A stretch of 17,283 nucleotides of DNA. Source: JADGQN01 sp035315185. Lineage in GTDB: Bacteria > Desulfobacterota > Syntrophorhabdia > Syntrophorhabdales > WCHB1-27. The DNA is taken from assembly GCA_035315185.1 (NCBI GenBank), contig DATFYE010000055.1, forward strand, positions 1 to 17,283, in the 5' to 3' direction. Numbering within the stretch: the first letter of the stretch is position 1; every line of letters begins with the position of its first letter. The notes under the pieces are model-generated. The model was not told where the DNA came from and did not search any database. It was given only the letters and a program-made list of their open reading frames with translations. Positions 7,371-14,130 of this stretch are shown here, piece after piece. Position numbers and translations under genes: made by a program.

Positions 7371-7892
7371 TTGATCGACAAGAAGCGCATTAACCCGACT
7401 GAATTGGAACTGCAGGACAGAGTTGTCCACATAAACCGGGTAGCAAAGGTTGTCAAGGGTGGGCGGCGCTTCAGCTTTAGTGCGATAGTTGTCGTCGGGG
7501 ACGGCAACGGCCACGTGGGCTTTGGCCTGGGGAAGGCGAACGAAGTACCGGATGCGATCCGAAAGGCTGTGGAGCGGGCAAAAAAAGGTGTCATAGAGGT
7601 ACCGTTGCATGCGGGTACGGTCCCGCACGAGATAACCGGTATATACGGGTCGAGCCAAGTTTTTATAAAGCCCGCCATCGAGGGCACGGGTGTTATCGCC
7701 GGTGGTGCCGTTCGCGCAGTCCTTGAGGTGGCTGGCATAAGAAACATTCTGACGAAATGCTATGGATCACGAAATCCTCACAACGTGGTAAAGGCCACGA
7801 TGAATGGTCTCGGGATGCTGAAAAGTCCTGATATGACTTTGAAGCAGCGGGCGAAGACCAGAATAGCGGAGGCATCGAGTGGCGCATCTTAA
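7371..7892 (+). CDS. rpsE: 30S ribosomal protein S5
   Basis: A 173-residue S5, an mRNA entry-channel protein that influences decoding accuracy. It has KVVKGGRRFSFSAIVVVGDG (residues 27-46), HVGFGLGKANEVPDAIRKA and the late motif GVIAGGAVRAVLEVAGI. The start is TTG at 7371, preceded by AGAGGAGGC, and gives the N-terminus MIDKKRINPTELELQDRVV. Its 3' end overlaps rpmD by 14 bases, an out-of-frame overlap that implies coupling. Confidence 0.96.
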   Translation: MIDKKRINPTELELQDRVVHINRVAKVVKGGRRFSFSAIVVVGDGNGHVGFGLGKANEVPDAIRKAVERAKKGVIEVPLHAGTVPHEITGIYGSSQVFIKPAIEGTGVIAGGAVRAVLEVAGIRNILTKCYGSRNPHNVVKATMNGLGMLKSPDMTLKQRAKTRIAEASSGAS

Positions 7893-8064
7893 GATCAAGT
7901 GGACCAAGAGTTTTATAGGGCGGACCCAGGACCAGAGGGATACGATCCGGAGCCTTGGATTCAAGAGGCTCAATGAGGAGCGGATCGTCAAGAACACACC
8001 GGAAATAAGGGGCATGGTCAAGAAAGTGATACACCTGGTGAAGGTGTTGGAGGATGTGAGATAG
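7879..8064 (+). CDS. rpmD: 50S ribosomal protein L30
   Basis: A 61-residue L30, a small 50S protein not found in all bacteria. It has KIKWTKSFIGRTQDQRDTIRSLG and the ending HLVKVLEDVR, both typical. The start is GTG at 7879, inside the end of rpsE, with GCGGAGGC ahead of it; this gives MAHLKIKW, the usual N-terminus. Its TAG is immediately followed by the ATG of rplO with no bases between. Confidence 0.94.
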   Translation: MAHLKIKWTKSFIGRTQDQRDTIRSLGFKRLNEERIVKNTPEIRGMVKKVIHLVKVLEDVR

Positions 8065-8511
8065 ATGAAGCTCGAGGACTTAAAACCACACGAGGGCTCC
8101 AGGAAAAAAAGGAAAAGAGTTGGCAGAGGGCCGGGATCAGGCCATGGGAGAACGGCTACCAAAGGGACAAAGGGACAGATTGCCCGATCGGGCGGCTCGA
8201 AAGGCACGAGGTTTGAGGGCGGGCAGATGCCACTCACTCGAAGGGTTCCGAAAAGAGGTTTCAAGAACCCGTTCAGAAAAGAGTACGCGGTCGTCAAAGT
8301 GGGCGACCTTGCCTTGTTTAAGGATACAGGTAAGGCCGGCATCGAAGACTTTACCCAGCGCGGGCTGGTCACAAAGCTGAAGGACGGAATCAAGCTTCTG
8401 GCTGATGGGAATCTTGACTTCGCCATCAAGGTTACGGTGCACAAAGCATCGAAACAGGCGGTTGAGAAGGTTCGGGCTCGCGGAGGAGAAGTAGAGGTGT
8501 TGAGTTCATGA
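8065..8511 (+). CDS. rplO: 50S ribosomal protein L15
   Basis: A 148-residue L15, a late-assembly 50S protein with an extended Gly/Arg-rich N-terminal arm. Residues 19-38 (VGRGPGSGHGRTATKGTKGQ) and RSGGSKGTRFEGGQMPLTRRVPKRGF are diagnostic. Translation starts directly after the rpmD stop; GGAGGATGTGAG in the end of rpmD serves as the ribosome binding site. The stop overlaps the secY ATG (ATGA), as is common. Confidence 0.97.
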   Translation: MKLEDLKPHEGSRKKRKRVGRGPGSGHGRTATKGTKGQIARSGGSKGTRFEGGQMPLTRRVPKRGFKNPFRKEYAVVKVGDLALFKDTGKAGIEDFTQRGLVTKLKDGIKLLADGNLDFAIKVTVHKASKQAVEKVRARGGEVEVLSS

Positions 8512-9815
8512 GCGGTTTCCAGAACATCGGAAGAATCCCCGAGTTGAAGCGCAGAATCATCATGTCCCTTGCCCTTCTCGCCGTTTACCGGATCGGTGTG
8601 CACATTCCGACTCCCGGAATAGACGGCAAGGTGCTGGCAGCCATCTTCGAGAGAGCGAGAGGCACGCTCCTGGGCTTTTTCGACATGTTTGCCGGCGGAG
8701 GGCTGGAGCGCCTTTCGGTGTTTGCGCTTGGCATCATGCCCTACATAAGCGCATCGATCATTTTGCAGCTCCTGACCGTGGTTGTGCCGACGCTGGAGCG
8801 CCTCTCCAAAGAGGGTGAAGCCGGTAGGAGAAAAATAACGCAGTATACGAGGTACGGGACCGTTGTTATCAGTCTCATTCAAGGGTTCGGGATTGCGGTG
8901 GGTCTCGAGCAGATGAGAGGAACCGGCGGAGAGATGGTTGTTTATAATCCTGGCTGGAGCTTCAGGCTGTTCACGATGATCACGCTCTGTGCCGGAACGT
9001 CATTTCTGATGTGGCTCGGCGAGCAGATCACGGAAAAAGGTATCGGGAACGGTATCTCCCTGATTATCTTTGCCGGTATCGTGGCCAGGATGCCCAACGC
9101 CATAGCCAGCACCGGAAACCTGGTGAGCGCGGGAGAGATGAACTGGTTCATCGTGGTTCTCCTGATAGCTTTGATCCTCGTTGTGGTGACCTTCATTGTT
9201 TTCATGGAGACGTCCCAGAGAAGAATACCGGTTCAATACGCCAAGAAAGTGGTTGGAAGGCGCATCTACGGAGGACAGTCAACACATCTGCCTCTGAAGC
9301 TCAATACAGCGGGTGTTATTCCGCCCATATTTGCCTCTTCTATTATCATGTTCCCAGCGACCATCGCCAACTTTATTCCCTACGATTACATGAAGACGTT
9401 TGCGAAGCTCTTGACGCCGGGAAGTATTTTATACGAACTCCTCTATGTCGGATTCATCGTATTCTTCTGCTTTTTCTATACGGCGATCGTCTTCAATCCC
9501 GACAATGTCGCCGATAACATGAAAAAATACGGGGGCTATATCCCCGGAATTCGCCCCGGCAAGAAGACGTCCGAATATATCGAGAAGGTGCTGTCGAGGA
9601 TTACCCTTGTCGGTGCCATCTATATATCATTTGTCTGCGTGCTCCCGACCATACTTGTCCAGAAGTTCAACGCGCCGTTTTACTTCGGCGGAACCGCGCT
9701 TCTGATCGTCGTCGGCGTCGGACTGGACACGATTCAACAGATAGAATCGCATCTCATCCTCAGGCACTATGACGGGCTGGTCAAGAAGAGCTCCAAAATG
9801 AAGGGGAGGAGATAG
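8508..9815 (+). CDS. secY: Protein translocase subunit SecY
   Basis: A 435-residue SecY, the channel-forming subunit of the inner-membrane Sec translocon, working with SecE, SecG and SecA. The N-terminus has PELKRRIIMSLALLAVYRIG (first membrane helix), then IPTPGIDG. The second helix region has SVFALGIMPYISASIILQLL (residues 70-89). About ten hydrophobic segments follow, along with QRRIPVQYAKKVVG and PLKLNTAGVIPPIFASS in the cytosolic loop between helices 6 and 7. The C-terminal tail is basic (KKSSKMKGRR). The start overlaps rplO by ATGA. adk, often next, is absent. Confidence 0.98.
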   Translation: MSGFQNIGRIPELKRRIIMSLALLAVYRIGVHIPTPGIDGKVLAAIFERARGTLLGFFDMFAGGGLERLSVFALGIMPYISASIILQLLTVVVPTLERLSKEGEAGRRKITQYTRYGTVVISLIQGFGIAVGLEQMRGTGGEMVVYNPGWSFRLFTMITLCAGTSFLMWLGEQITEKGIGNGISLIIFAGIVARMPNAIASTGNLVSAGEMNWFIVVLLIALILVVVTFIVFMETSQRRIPVQYAKKVVGRRIYGGQSTHLPLKLNTAGVIPPIFASSIIMFPATIANFIPYDYMKTFAKLLTPGSILYELLYVGFIVFFCFFYTAIVFNPDNVADNMKKYGGYIPGIRPGKKTSEYIEKVLSRITLVGAIYISFVCVLPTILVQKFNAPFYFGGTALLIVVGVGLDTIQQIESHLILRHYDGLVKKSSKMKGRR

Positions 9816-9824
9816 TCAGGGTGC

Positions 9825-10574
9825 ATGATAATCCTGAAGAGCCGAGAGGAGATCGAAAAGATACGGACTGCCGCGCGGTATGCTTTAGAGGTCCTCTTTG
9901 GCTTGAAGGATTATATGGAGGATGGCGTTACGACGGCTGACCTGGAGACTTACTGCGAGGAAAAAGTTCGCAAGATCGGAAATATAGAGGCGGCTTTTAA
10001 AGGGTACAACGGGTACCCTTATTGTTTGTGCGTCTCGGTAAACGAGGAAGTGGTGCATGGCATGCCGTCGGGTAGGGTGCTCAAAACCGGGGATATAGTC
10101 AGCCTCGATATGGGTGTGAGGTACGACGGCTTTTACGGCGATGTTGCTATAACCTATCCGATAGGCGAGATAGGAGATAATGCACAGCGCTTACTGGACG
10201 TGACGAGGAGAGCGCTTTACAAAGCGGTTGACCAGGCGTGCGTTGGGAACAGGCTCCACGACATCTCGTATGCTGTCCAATCCTTCGTGGAGGCGAGTGG
10301 GTTTTCCGTGGTCCGTGAATTTGTCGGTCACGGCATTGGAAGAAGCCTTCATGAAGAGCCACAGGTGCCCAATTTCGGTACGAAGGGTACTGGTGTGCGC
10401 TTGAAAGAGGGCATGGTACTGGCGATAGAACCGATGATCAACGAGGGCGCAAGCGACATCATGATACGAGAGAACGGTTGGACTGCGGCAACGCGGGATG
10501 GGAAGCTTTCGGCGCATTTCGAACATACCGTTGCGATTACCGATAAGGGAGGAGAGATCCTAAGCGCCCTGTGA
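9825..10574 (+). CDS. map: Methionine aminopeptidase, type I
   Basis: A 249-residue cytosolic metallopeptidase that removes the initiator methionine from new proteins. The two-metal site is intact: Asp95, Asp106, His169, Glu202 and Glu233, with the substrate-binding His78 (VVHGMP) and His176. Motifs EFVGHGIGRSLHEEPQ and MVLAIEPMI are clear. It has no N-terminal SH3-binding or zinc extension, as is usual for bacterial type Ia. The ATG at 9825 lies 9 bases after secY, with GGGGAGGAG upstream. The position after secY is normal apart from the missing adk. Confidence 0.97.
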   Translation: MIILKSREEIEKIRTAARYALEVLFGLKDYMEDGVTTADLETYCEEKVRKIGNIEAAFKGYNGYPYCLCVSVNEEVVHGMPSGRVLKTGDIVSLDMGVRYDGFYGDVAITYPIGEIGDNAQRLLDVTRRALYKAVDQACVGNRLHDISYAVQSFVEASGFSVVREFVGHGIGRSLHEEPQVPNFGTKGTGVRLKEGMVLAIEPMINEGASDIMIRENGWTAATRDGKLSAHFEHTVAITDKGGEILSAL

Positions 10575-10580
10575 GGAGAT

Positions 10581-10799
10581 ATGCCCAAAGGAGAAGGTAT
10601 AGAGGTTGAGGGAACGGTCGTAGAACCGTTACCCAACGCCATGTTTCGAGTAGAACTGCCAAACGGGCATAGGGTGCTCGCCCACGTGTCCGGCAAGATG
10701 AGGCTGCACTACATCAAAATCCTGCCGGGAGACAAGGTGGTAGTGGAACTTTCACCGTATGACCTGACGAGAGGCAGGATCATATACAGGTCCAAGTAG
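10581..10799 (+). CDS. infA: Translation initiation factor IF-1
   Basis: A 72-residue IF-1, which binds the 30S A site during initiation with IF-2 and IF-3. It is an OB fold with EVEGTVVEPLPNAMFRVEL, GHRVLAHVSGKMRLHYIKIL and GDKVVVELSPYDLTRGRI, all near the family consensus, and has the family's exact length. The ATG follows GTGAGGAGAT that overlaps the map stop. Placement between map and rpmJ matches many Gram-positive and deltaproteobacterial clusters. Confidence 0.98.
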   Translation: MPKGEGIEVEGTVVEPLPNAMFRVELPNGHRVLAHVSGKMRLHYIKILPGDKVVVELSPYDLTRGRIIYRSK

Positions 10800-10809
10800 G
10801 AGGCTTTCG

Positions 10810-10923
10810 ATGAAGGTAAAACCTTCTGTGCAGAAGAGATGCGAAAAGTGCAAGATTGTCAAAAGAAAAGGGGTAGTCCGGGTGATTTGCGAGAACCCCA
10901 AACATAAACAGAGACAGGGGTAA
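10810..10923 (+). CDS. rpmJ: 50S ribosomal protein L36, zinc-binding form
   Basis: A 37-residue L36. It starts MKVKPSVQKRCEKCKIVKRK and ends ENPKHKQRQG. The zinc ligands Cys11, Cys14, Cys27 and His32 are all present, so this is the zinc-containing form rather than the zinc-free paralogue some bacteria make in zinc starvation. TAGGAGG overlaps the infA stop and gives the ribosome binding site. It lies 11 bases upstream of rpsM. Confidence 0.97.
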   Translation: MKVKPSVQKRCEKCKIVKRKGVVRVICENPKHKQRQG

Positions 10924-10934
10924 GGAGGCACACG

Positions 10935-11303
10935 TTGGCGCGTATTGCTGGTGTTGATATTCCGAGGGATAAAAGGATTGAAATAGCATTGACCTATGTA
11001 TACGGCATAGGCAGACCCCTCTCGAATAAGATCCTAAGCGAGGCGGGCATCGATGTTAACAAACGAACAAATGCCCTCACCGATGAGGAGATAGCTAAGA
11101 TCAGGGAGATCATCGAGCGAAACTTAAAGGTGGAAGGTGATCTGCGCAAAGAAATGAGCATGAACATCAAGAGGCTCATGGATATCGGCTGTTACAGAGG
11201 CTTAAGGCATAGAAGGAGTCTTCCGGTGCGTGGTCAGAGAACACGTACCAACTCGAGGACGCGAAAAGGTCCCCGGAAGACTTCCATGAAAAGAAAGAAA
11301 TGA
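10935..11303 (+). CDS. rpsM: 30S ribosomal protein S13
   Basis: A 122-residue S13, a 30S head protein in contact with S19 and P-site tRNA. It begins MARIAGVDIPRDKRIEIALTYVYGIG and carries the basic signature RGLRHRRSLPVRGQRTRTNSR (residues 88-108). The start is TTG at 10935 with TAAGGAGG ahead of it, giving the standard N-terminus. The last codons (MKRKK, stop) are repeated just downstream; see the separate repeat. The gene opens the alpha operon section. Confidence 0.97.
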   Translation: MARIAGVDIPRDKRIEIALTYVYGIGRPLSNKILSEAGIDVNKRTNALTDEEIAKIREIIERNLKVEGDLRKEMSMNIKRLMDIGCYRGLRHRRSLPVRGQRTRTNSRTRKGPRKTSMKRKK

Positions 11304-11331
11304 AATGGAAAAAATGAAGAGAAAGAAATAA
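11286..11331 (+). repeat. Tandem copy of the rpsM 3' end
   Basis: The last 18 bases of rpsM (11286-11303, encoding MKRKK and stop) are followed 28 bases on by a nearly identical 18-mer (11314-11331) that again encodes MKRKK and a stop. Only two bases differ (A to G at the third codon position, TGA to TAA). This looks like a short tandem duplication. The second copy is not expected to be translated as part of S13 because the first stop is intact. Confidence 0.6.
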
Positions 11332-11340
11332 GGGGGCAGC

Positions 11341-11730
11341 ATGGCAAAGGTCAAGAGGGCCGGCAAGAAAAAAATCAAGAAAAATATTCCTATTGGTGCA
11401 GTTCATATACAGTCGAGCTTCAACAACACGATTATCAGCATCTCTGACCCCCAGGGCAATGTGGTTGCGTGGTCGAGCGGCGGTGTGGCCGGTTTTAAGG
11501 GCTCCCGCAAGAGCACACCTTTCGCTGCTCAGCTTGCTGCGGAGAACGCGGCAAAAAAGGCTATGGAAAACGGCATGAGAACAGTTGACGTTTATATAAA
11601 GGGTCCGGGAGCGGGACGCGAGGCGGCACTACGGGCTATCCAGAGCGCCGGGCTTAAGATTCACCTGATCAGGGATGTGACGCCGATACCCCACAACGGG
11701 TGTAGGCCGCCGAAGAGAAGAAGGGTTTAG
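11341..11730 (+). CDS. rpsK: 30S ribosomal protein S11
   Basis: A 129-residue S11 of the 30S platform, near the mRNA exit. It has the basic start MAKVKRAGKKKIKKNIPIG, then HIQSSFNNTIISISD, GFKGSRKSTPFAAQLAAENA and the conserved end RDVTPIPHNGCRPPKRRRV. Length is standard. The ATG at 11341 follows AAGGGGGCAGC. The upstream gap holds the short duplication of the rpsM end and nothing else recognisable. Confidence 0.97.
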   Translation: MAKVKRAGKKKIKKNIPIGAVHIQSSFNNTIISISDPQGNVVAWSSGGVAGFKGSRKSTPFAAQLAAENAAKKAMENGMRTVDVYIKGPGAGREAALRAIQSAGLKIHLIRDVTPIPHNGCRPPKRRRV

Positions 11731-11751
11731 GAGGAGATCAATTTAGGAGGA
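11726..11751 (+). promoter_or_regulatory. Duplicated Shine-Dalgarno sequence before rpsD
   Basis: The decamer TTTAGGAGGA occurs twice, at 11726-11735 (overlapping the rpsK stop) and at 11742-11751, directly before the TTG start of rpsD at 11756. The second copy is the one at proper spacing. The first could be a duplication relic or a standby ribosome site. Confidence 0.5.
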
Positions 11752-11755
11752 AATT

Positions 11756-12376
11756 TTGGCACGATATACCGGACCATCATGTAAGCTGTGCAGGAGGGAG
11801 GGCGTAAAGCTGTTCCTCAAGTCAGAACGATGCTATACCGAAAAGTGCGAAATTGAAAAGAGGAACTACCCGCCCGGTGTGCACGTTGAAACGAGAACGA
11901 AGGTAACGGAGTACGGAGTCCGACTCCGGGAGAAACAGCGTGTGAGAAAGATGTACGGCCTTACGGAGACTCAGTTCAAGAGATTCTTTGTGACGGCAGA
12001 ACGGATGGGAGGGATCACCGGTACGAACCTCCTTGTGTTGCTTGAGAGGCGACTCGACAACATGGTCTATCGTTTCGGCTTTGCCGGTTCCCGAAAGGAA
12101 GGCCGTCAGCTTGTTTCTCACCGTCACATCAAGGTGAACGGTAAGAAAGTCAATGTTCCTTCGTTTCTGGTTAAAGAGGGCGACGAATTAGAAGTGGTTG
12201 ACAAGAATCTCCCGCCAGTGAGAAATGCGCTCGAGTCCGTTGTTCGAAGAGGAATCCCCTCCTGGTTAGAGTTGGACAAGGAGGGCGCAAAGGGCAAGGT
12301 GAAGCTGCTCCCAACCCGCGATGATATTACGTTACCCATAAAAGAGCAGCTCATAGTCGAGTACTACTCGCGATAG
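11756..12376 (+). CDS. rpsD: 30S ribosomal protein S4, zinc-binding form
   Basis: A 206-residue S4, a primary 16S rRNA-binding protein that nucleates 30S assembly; in E. coli it also represses the alpha operon. An N-terminal zinc site is visible as Cys9, Cys12, Cys26 and Cys31 (CKLC, CYTEKC). The S4 RNA-binding domain includes LERRLDNMVYRFGFAGSRKEGRQLV and HRHIKVNGKKVNVPS. The start is TTG at 11756, placed by the AGGAGG just ahead of it and by the family-typical MARYTGP. Confidence 0.97.
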   Translation: MARYTGPSCKLCRREGVKLFLKSERCYTEKCEIEKRNYPPGVHVETRTKVTEYGVRLREKQRVRKMYGLTETQFKRFFVTAERMGGITGTNLLVLLERRLDNMVYRFGFAGSRKEGRQLVSHRHIKVNGKKVNVPSFLVKEGDELEVVDKNLPPVRNALESVVRRGIPSWLELDKEGAKGKVKLLPTRDDITLPIKEQLIVEYYSR

Positions 12377-12404
12377 TTCCTTTTCCCCGTAAGGAGGAGA
12401 TTAT

Positions 12405-13430
12405 ATGTTTGAACAGAATTGGCAGGAACTGATCAAACCAACCAAGCTCGATATAGAAAGAGAAGCTTCTACCACACACCACGTGAGATTCTCTGCGGAA
12501 CCGTTTGAGCGTGGCTACGGCATCACTATCGGTAATTCGTTGCGGCGCGTCCTCTTATCTTCCATCATGGGAGCGGCCATCACCACAGTCAAGATTGAGG
12601 GCGTTGATCACGAGTTCTCCACGATCAGAGGCGTCAAGGAAGATGTAACAGAGATCATCCTTAACCTGAAGAAAGTGGTCCTGCGCATGGATGATGACAG
12701 GCCCAGGATGCTGAGGATAGAAAAGAAGGGAGAAGGGATAGTGACGGCTGGCGATATCATCCACGAGGGTGGTCTTGAGATCGTCAACCCGGACCACCCT
12801 ATAGCAACGTTGAGCGAAGAGGCAAAGCTTTACATGGAGATGAAGGCAAAGGTGGGACGAGGATACGTGCCATCCGAGCGGAATCTGGAAGAGGACGATC
12901 CCATCGGGACCATTCCCATCGACGCAATCTATTCACCGATCAAGAAGGTGAGCTATAACGTGACCCAGGCGCGCGTAGGCCACAGAACCGATTACGACAA
13001 GCTGACCATGGAGATCATAACGAACGGCAGCGTCCCTGCGCTCGATGCGCTGGCCTTTGCTGCGAAGATCATCAGGGACCAGATGCGCATTTTTATAAAC
13101 TTCGAAGAAGATGAAGATTTCGAAGAGCGCGGGGGCAGGGCTTTGGACCAACAGGAGTTCAGCGATAACCTCTATAAGAGCGTGGACGAACTGGAGCTCT
13201 CTGTGCGGTCCGCCAACTGCCTCAAGAATGCCGACATAAAATTTATCGGAGAGCTCGTGCAGAAGACTGAGCAGGAAATCCTGATGACCAAAAATTTCGG
13301 GCGCAAGTCTCTCAATGAGATAAAGGAGATACTCTCCTGCATGGGCTTGCGACTCGGTACAAAGATTGACAATTTCCCGAGCAGGGAAGTGCTCGATAAG
13401 ATGGCTGTGAAGCGGAAAGATCAGGTCTAG
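12405..13430 (+). CDS. rpoA: DNA-directed RNA polymerase subunit alpha
   Basis: A 341-residue alpha subunit, which dimerises to scaffold RNA polymerase assembly. The N-terminal domain has the motif RGYGITIGNSLRRVLLSS (residues 36-53). The linker at residues 233-248 is acidic (EEDEDFEE). The C-terminal domain, which binds UP elements and activators, has LSVRSANCLKNADI, with Arg268 matching the DNA-contacting Arg265 of E. coli, then NFGRKSLNEIKEIL. AAGGAGGAG precedes the ATG. The length is slightly above the usual 329-340. Confidence 0.98.
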   Translation: MFEQNWQELIKPTKLDIEREASTTHHVRFSAEPFERGYGITIGNSLRRVLLSSIMGAAITTVKIEGVDHEFSTIRGVKEDVTEIILNLKKVVLRMDDDRPRMLRIEKKGEGIVTAGDIIHEGGLEIVNPDHPIATLSEEAKLYMEMKAKVGRGYVPSERNLEEDDPIGTIPIDAIYSPIKKVSYNVTQARVGHRTDYDKLTMEIITNGSVPALDALAFAAKIIRDQMRIFINFEEDEDFEERGGRALDQQEFSDNLYKSVDELELSVRSANCLKNADIKFIGELVQKTEQEILMTKNFGRKSLNEIKEILSCMGLRLGTKIDNFPSREVLDKMAVKRKDQV

Positions 13431-13444
13431 AAGGCGGTGTATCC

Positions 13445-14038
13445 ATGAGGCATCTGAAGGCACGAGCAAAACTGAATATGACTGCGAGCCACCGGAAGGC
13501 GCTTTTCAGGAACTTGGCCAATGCGCTCTTTGAACACGAACGCATCAAGACCACGAATCCGAAGGCCATGGAACTGCGGCGTGTTGCAGAACGACTCATC
13601 ACTCTTGCGAAGAAGAACGATACCCATACGATGCGGCTCGCCTTTGCGTTTCTGCGCAATAAGGAAATGGTGAAGAAGCTCTTTTCAGAAATCGGGGCAC
13701 GGTACACCGATATTAACGGAGGGTATACGAGGGTCGTGAAAATAGGCCGAAGGAAAGGCGATGCTGCTCCGATGGCTATTATCGAGCTGACCCAGAGGAA
13801 AGAAGAAGAGGAAAAAGAAAAAAAGGTGGACGCAAAGAAGGCAAAGGGAAAAGGGCCCAAGGCTCAGGGAAAGACGAAAGAAACAAAACAGAAAGAGACA
13901 AAGGCCAAAGACGAAAAACCGAAGAAAGAAGCAAGGTCCAGAAGGGCCAAGACAAAAGAAGCAGAGGCAGAGGACGCCGAAAAAAAGCCACGGGCAAGGA
14001 AGGCCAAGAAAACAGAGTCCGAGGGGACAGGGGCTTAG
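13445..14038 (+). CDS. rplQ: 50S ribosomal protein L17 with long Lys/Glu/Ala-rich tail
   Basis: The first ~118 residues are a normal L17, a 50S protein near the exit tunnel. It starts MRHLKARAKLNMTASHRKAL, has FEHERIKTTNPKAMELRR, and the core ends with GGYTRVVKIGRRKGDAAPMAIIEL. The protein then continues to residue 197, whereas E. coli L17 has 127 residues. The extra part (about residues 119-197) is low-complexity, dominated by Lys, Glu, Ala and Arg, with AKGKGPKAQGK, KETKQKETKAKDEKPKKE and KKPRARKAKK, and is surely disordered. The frame stays open with no stop, so it appears to be a true tail. The tRNA-Gln starts 9 bases after the stop. Confidence 0.95.
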   Translation: MRHLKARAKLNMTASHRKALFRNLANALFEHERIKTTNPKAMELRRVAERLITLAKKNDTHTMRLAFAFLRNKEMVKKLFSEIGARYTDINGGYTRVVKIGRRKGDAAPMAIIELTQRKEEEEKEKKVDAKKAKGKGPKAQGKTKETKQKETKAKDEKPKKEARSRRAKTKEAEAEDAEKKPRARKAKKTESEGTGA

Positions 14039-14047
14039 GGCCCACCT

Positions 14048-14118
14048 TGGGGGATCGTCTAACGGCAGGACCCAAGATTCTGGATCTTGATATCTAGGTT
14101 CGAATCCTAGTCCCCCAG
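14048..14118 (+). tRNA. tRNA-Gln (anticodon CUG)
   Basis: A full cloverleaf folds by eye. The acceptor stem TGGGGGA (14048-14054) pairs with TCCCCCA (14111-14117). The D arm has GTC/GAC around TAACGGCAG, the anticodon stem CAAGA/TCTTG encloses the loop TTCTGGA, and the T arm CTAGG/CCTAG encloses TTCGAAT. The anticodon CTG reads CAG, and U1-A72 with discriminator G73 are the classic identity features of tRNA-Gln. The CCA end is not fully encoded (G73 is followed by CAT), so it must be added after processing. It lies 9 bases after rplQ and 12 bases before the glycosyltransferase, on the same strand, and is probably co-transcribed. Confidence 0.95.
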
Positions 14119-14130
14119 CATTCCTCCTAA

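Noticed and set aside
7767..8882. 371-codon open frame on the minus strand
   Set aside because: It lies antisense to rpsE, rpmD, rplO and secY, all of which are certain, and its translation has no recognisable domain and odd composition.
9011..9517. 168-codon plus-strand frame inside secY
   Set aside because: It is a shifted-frame shadow of secY; the SecY frame carries all expected motifs through this region.
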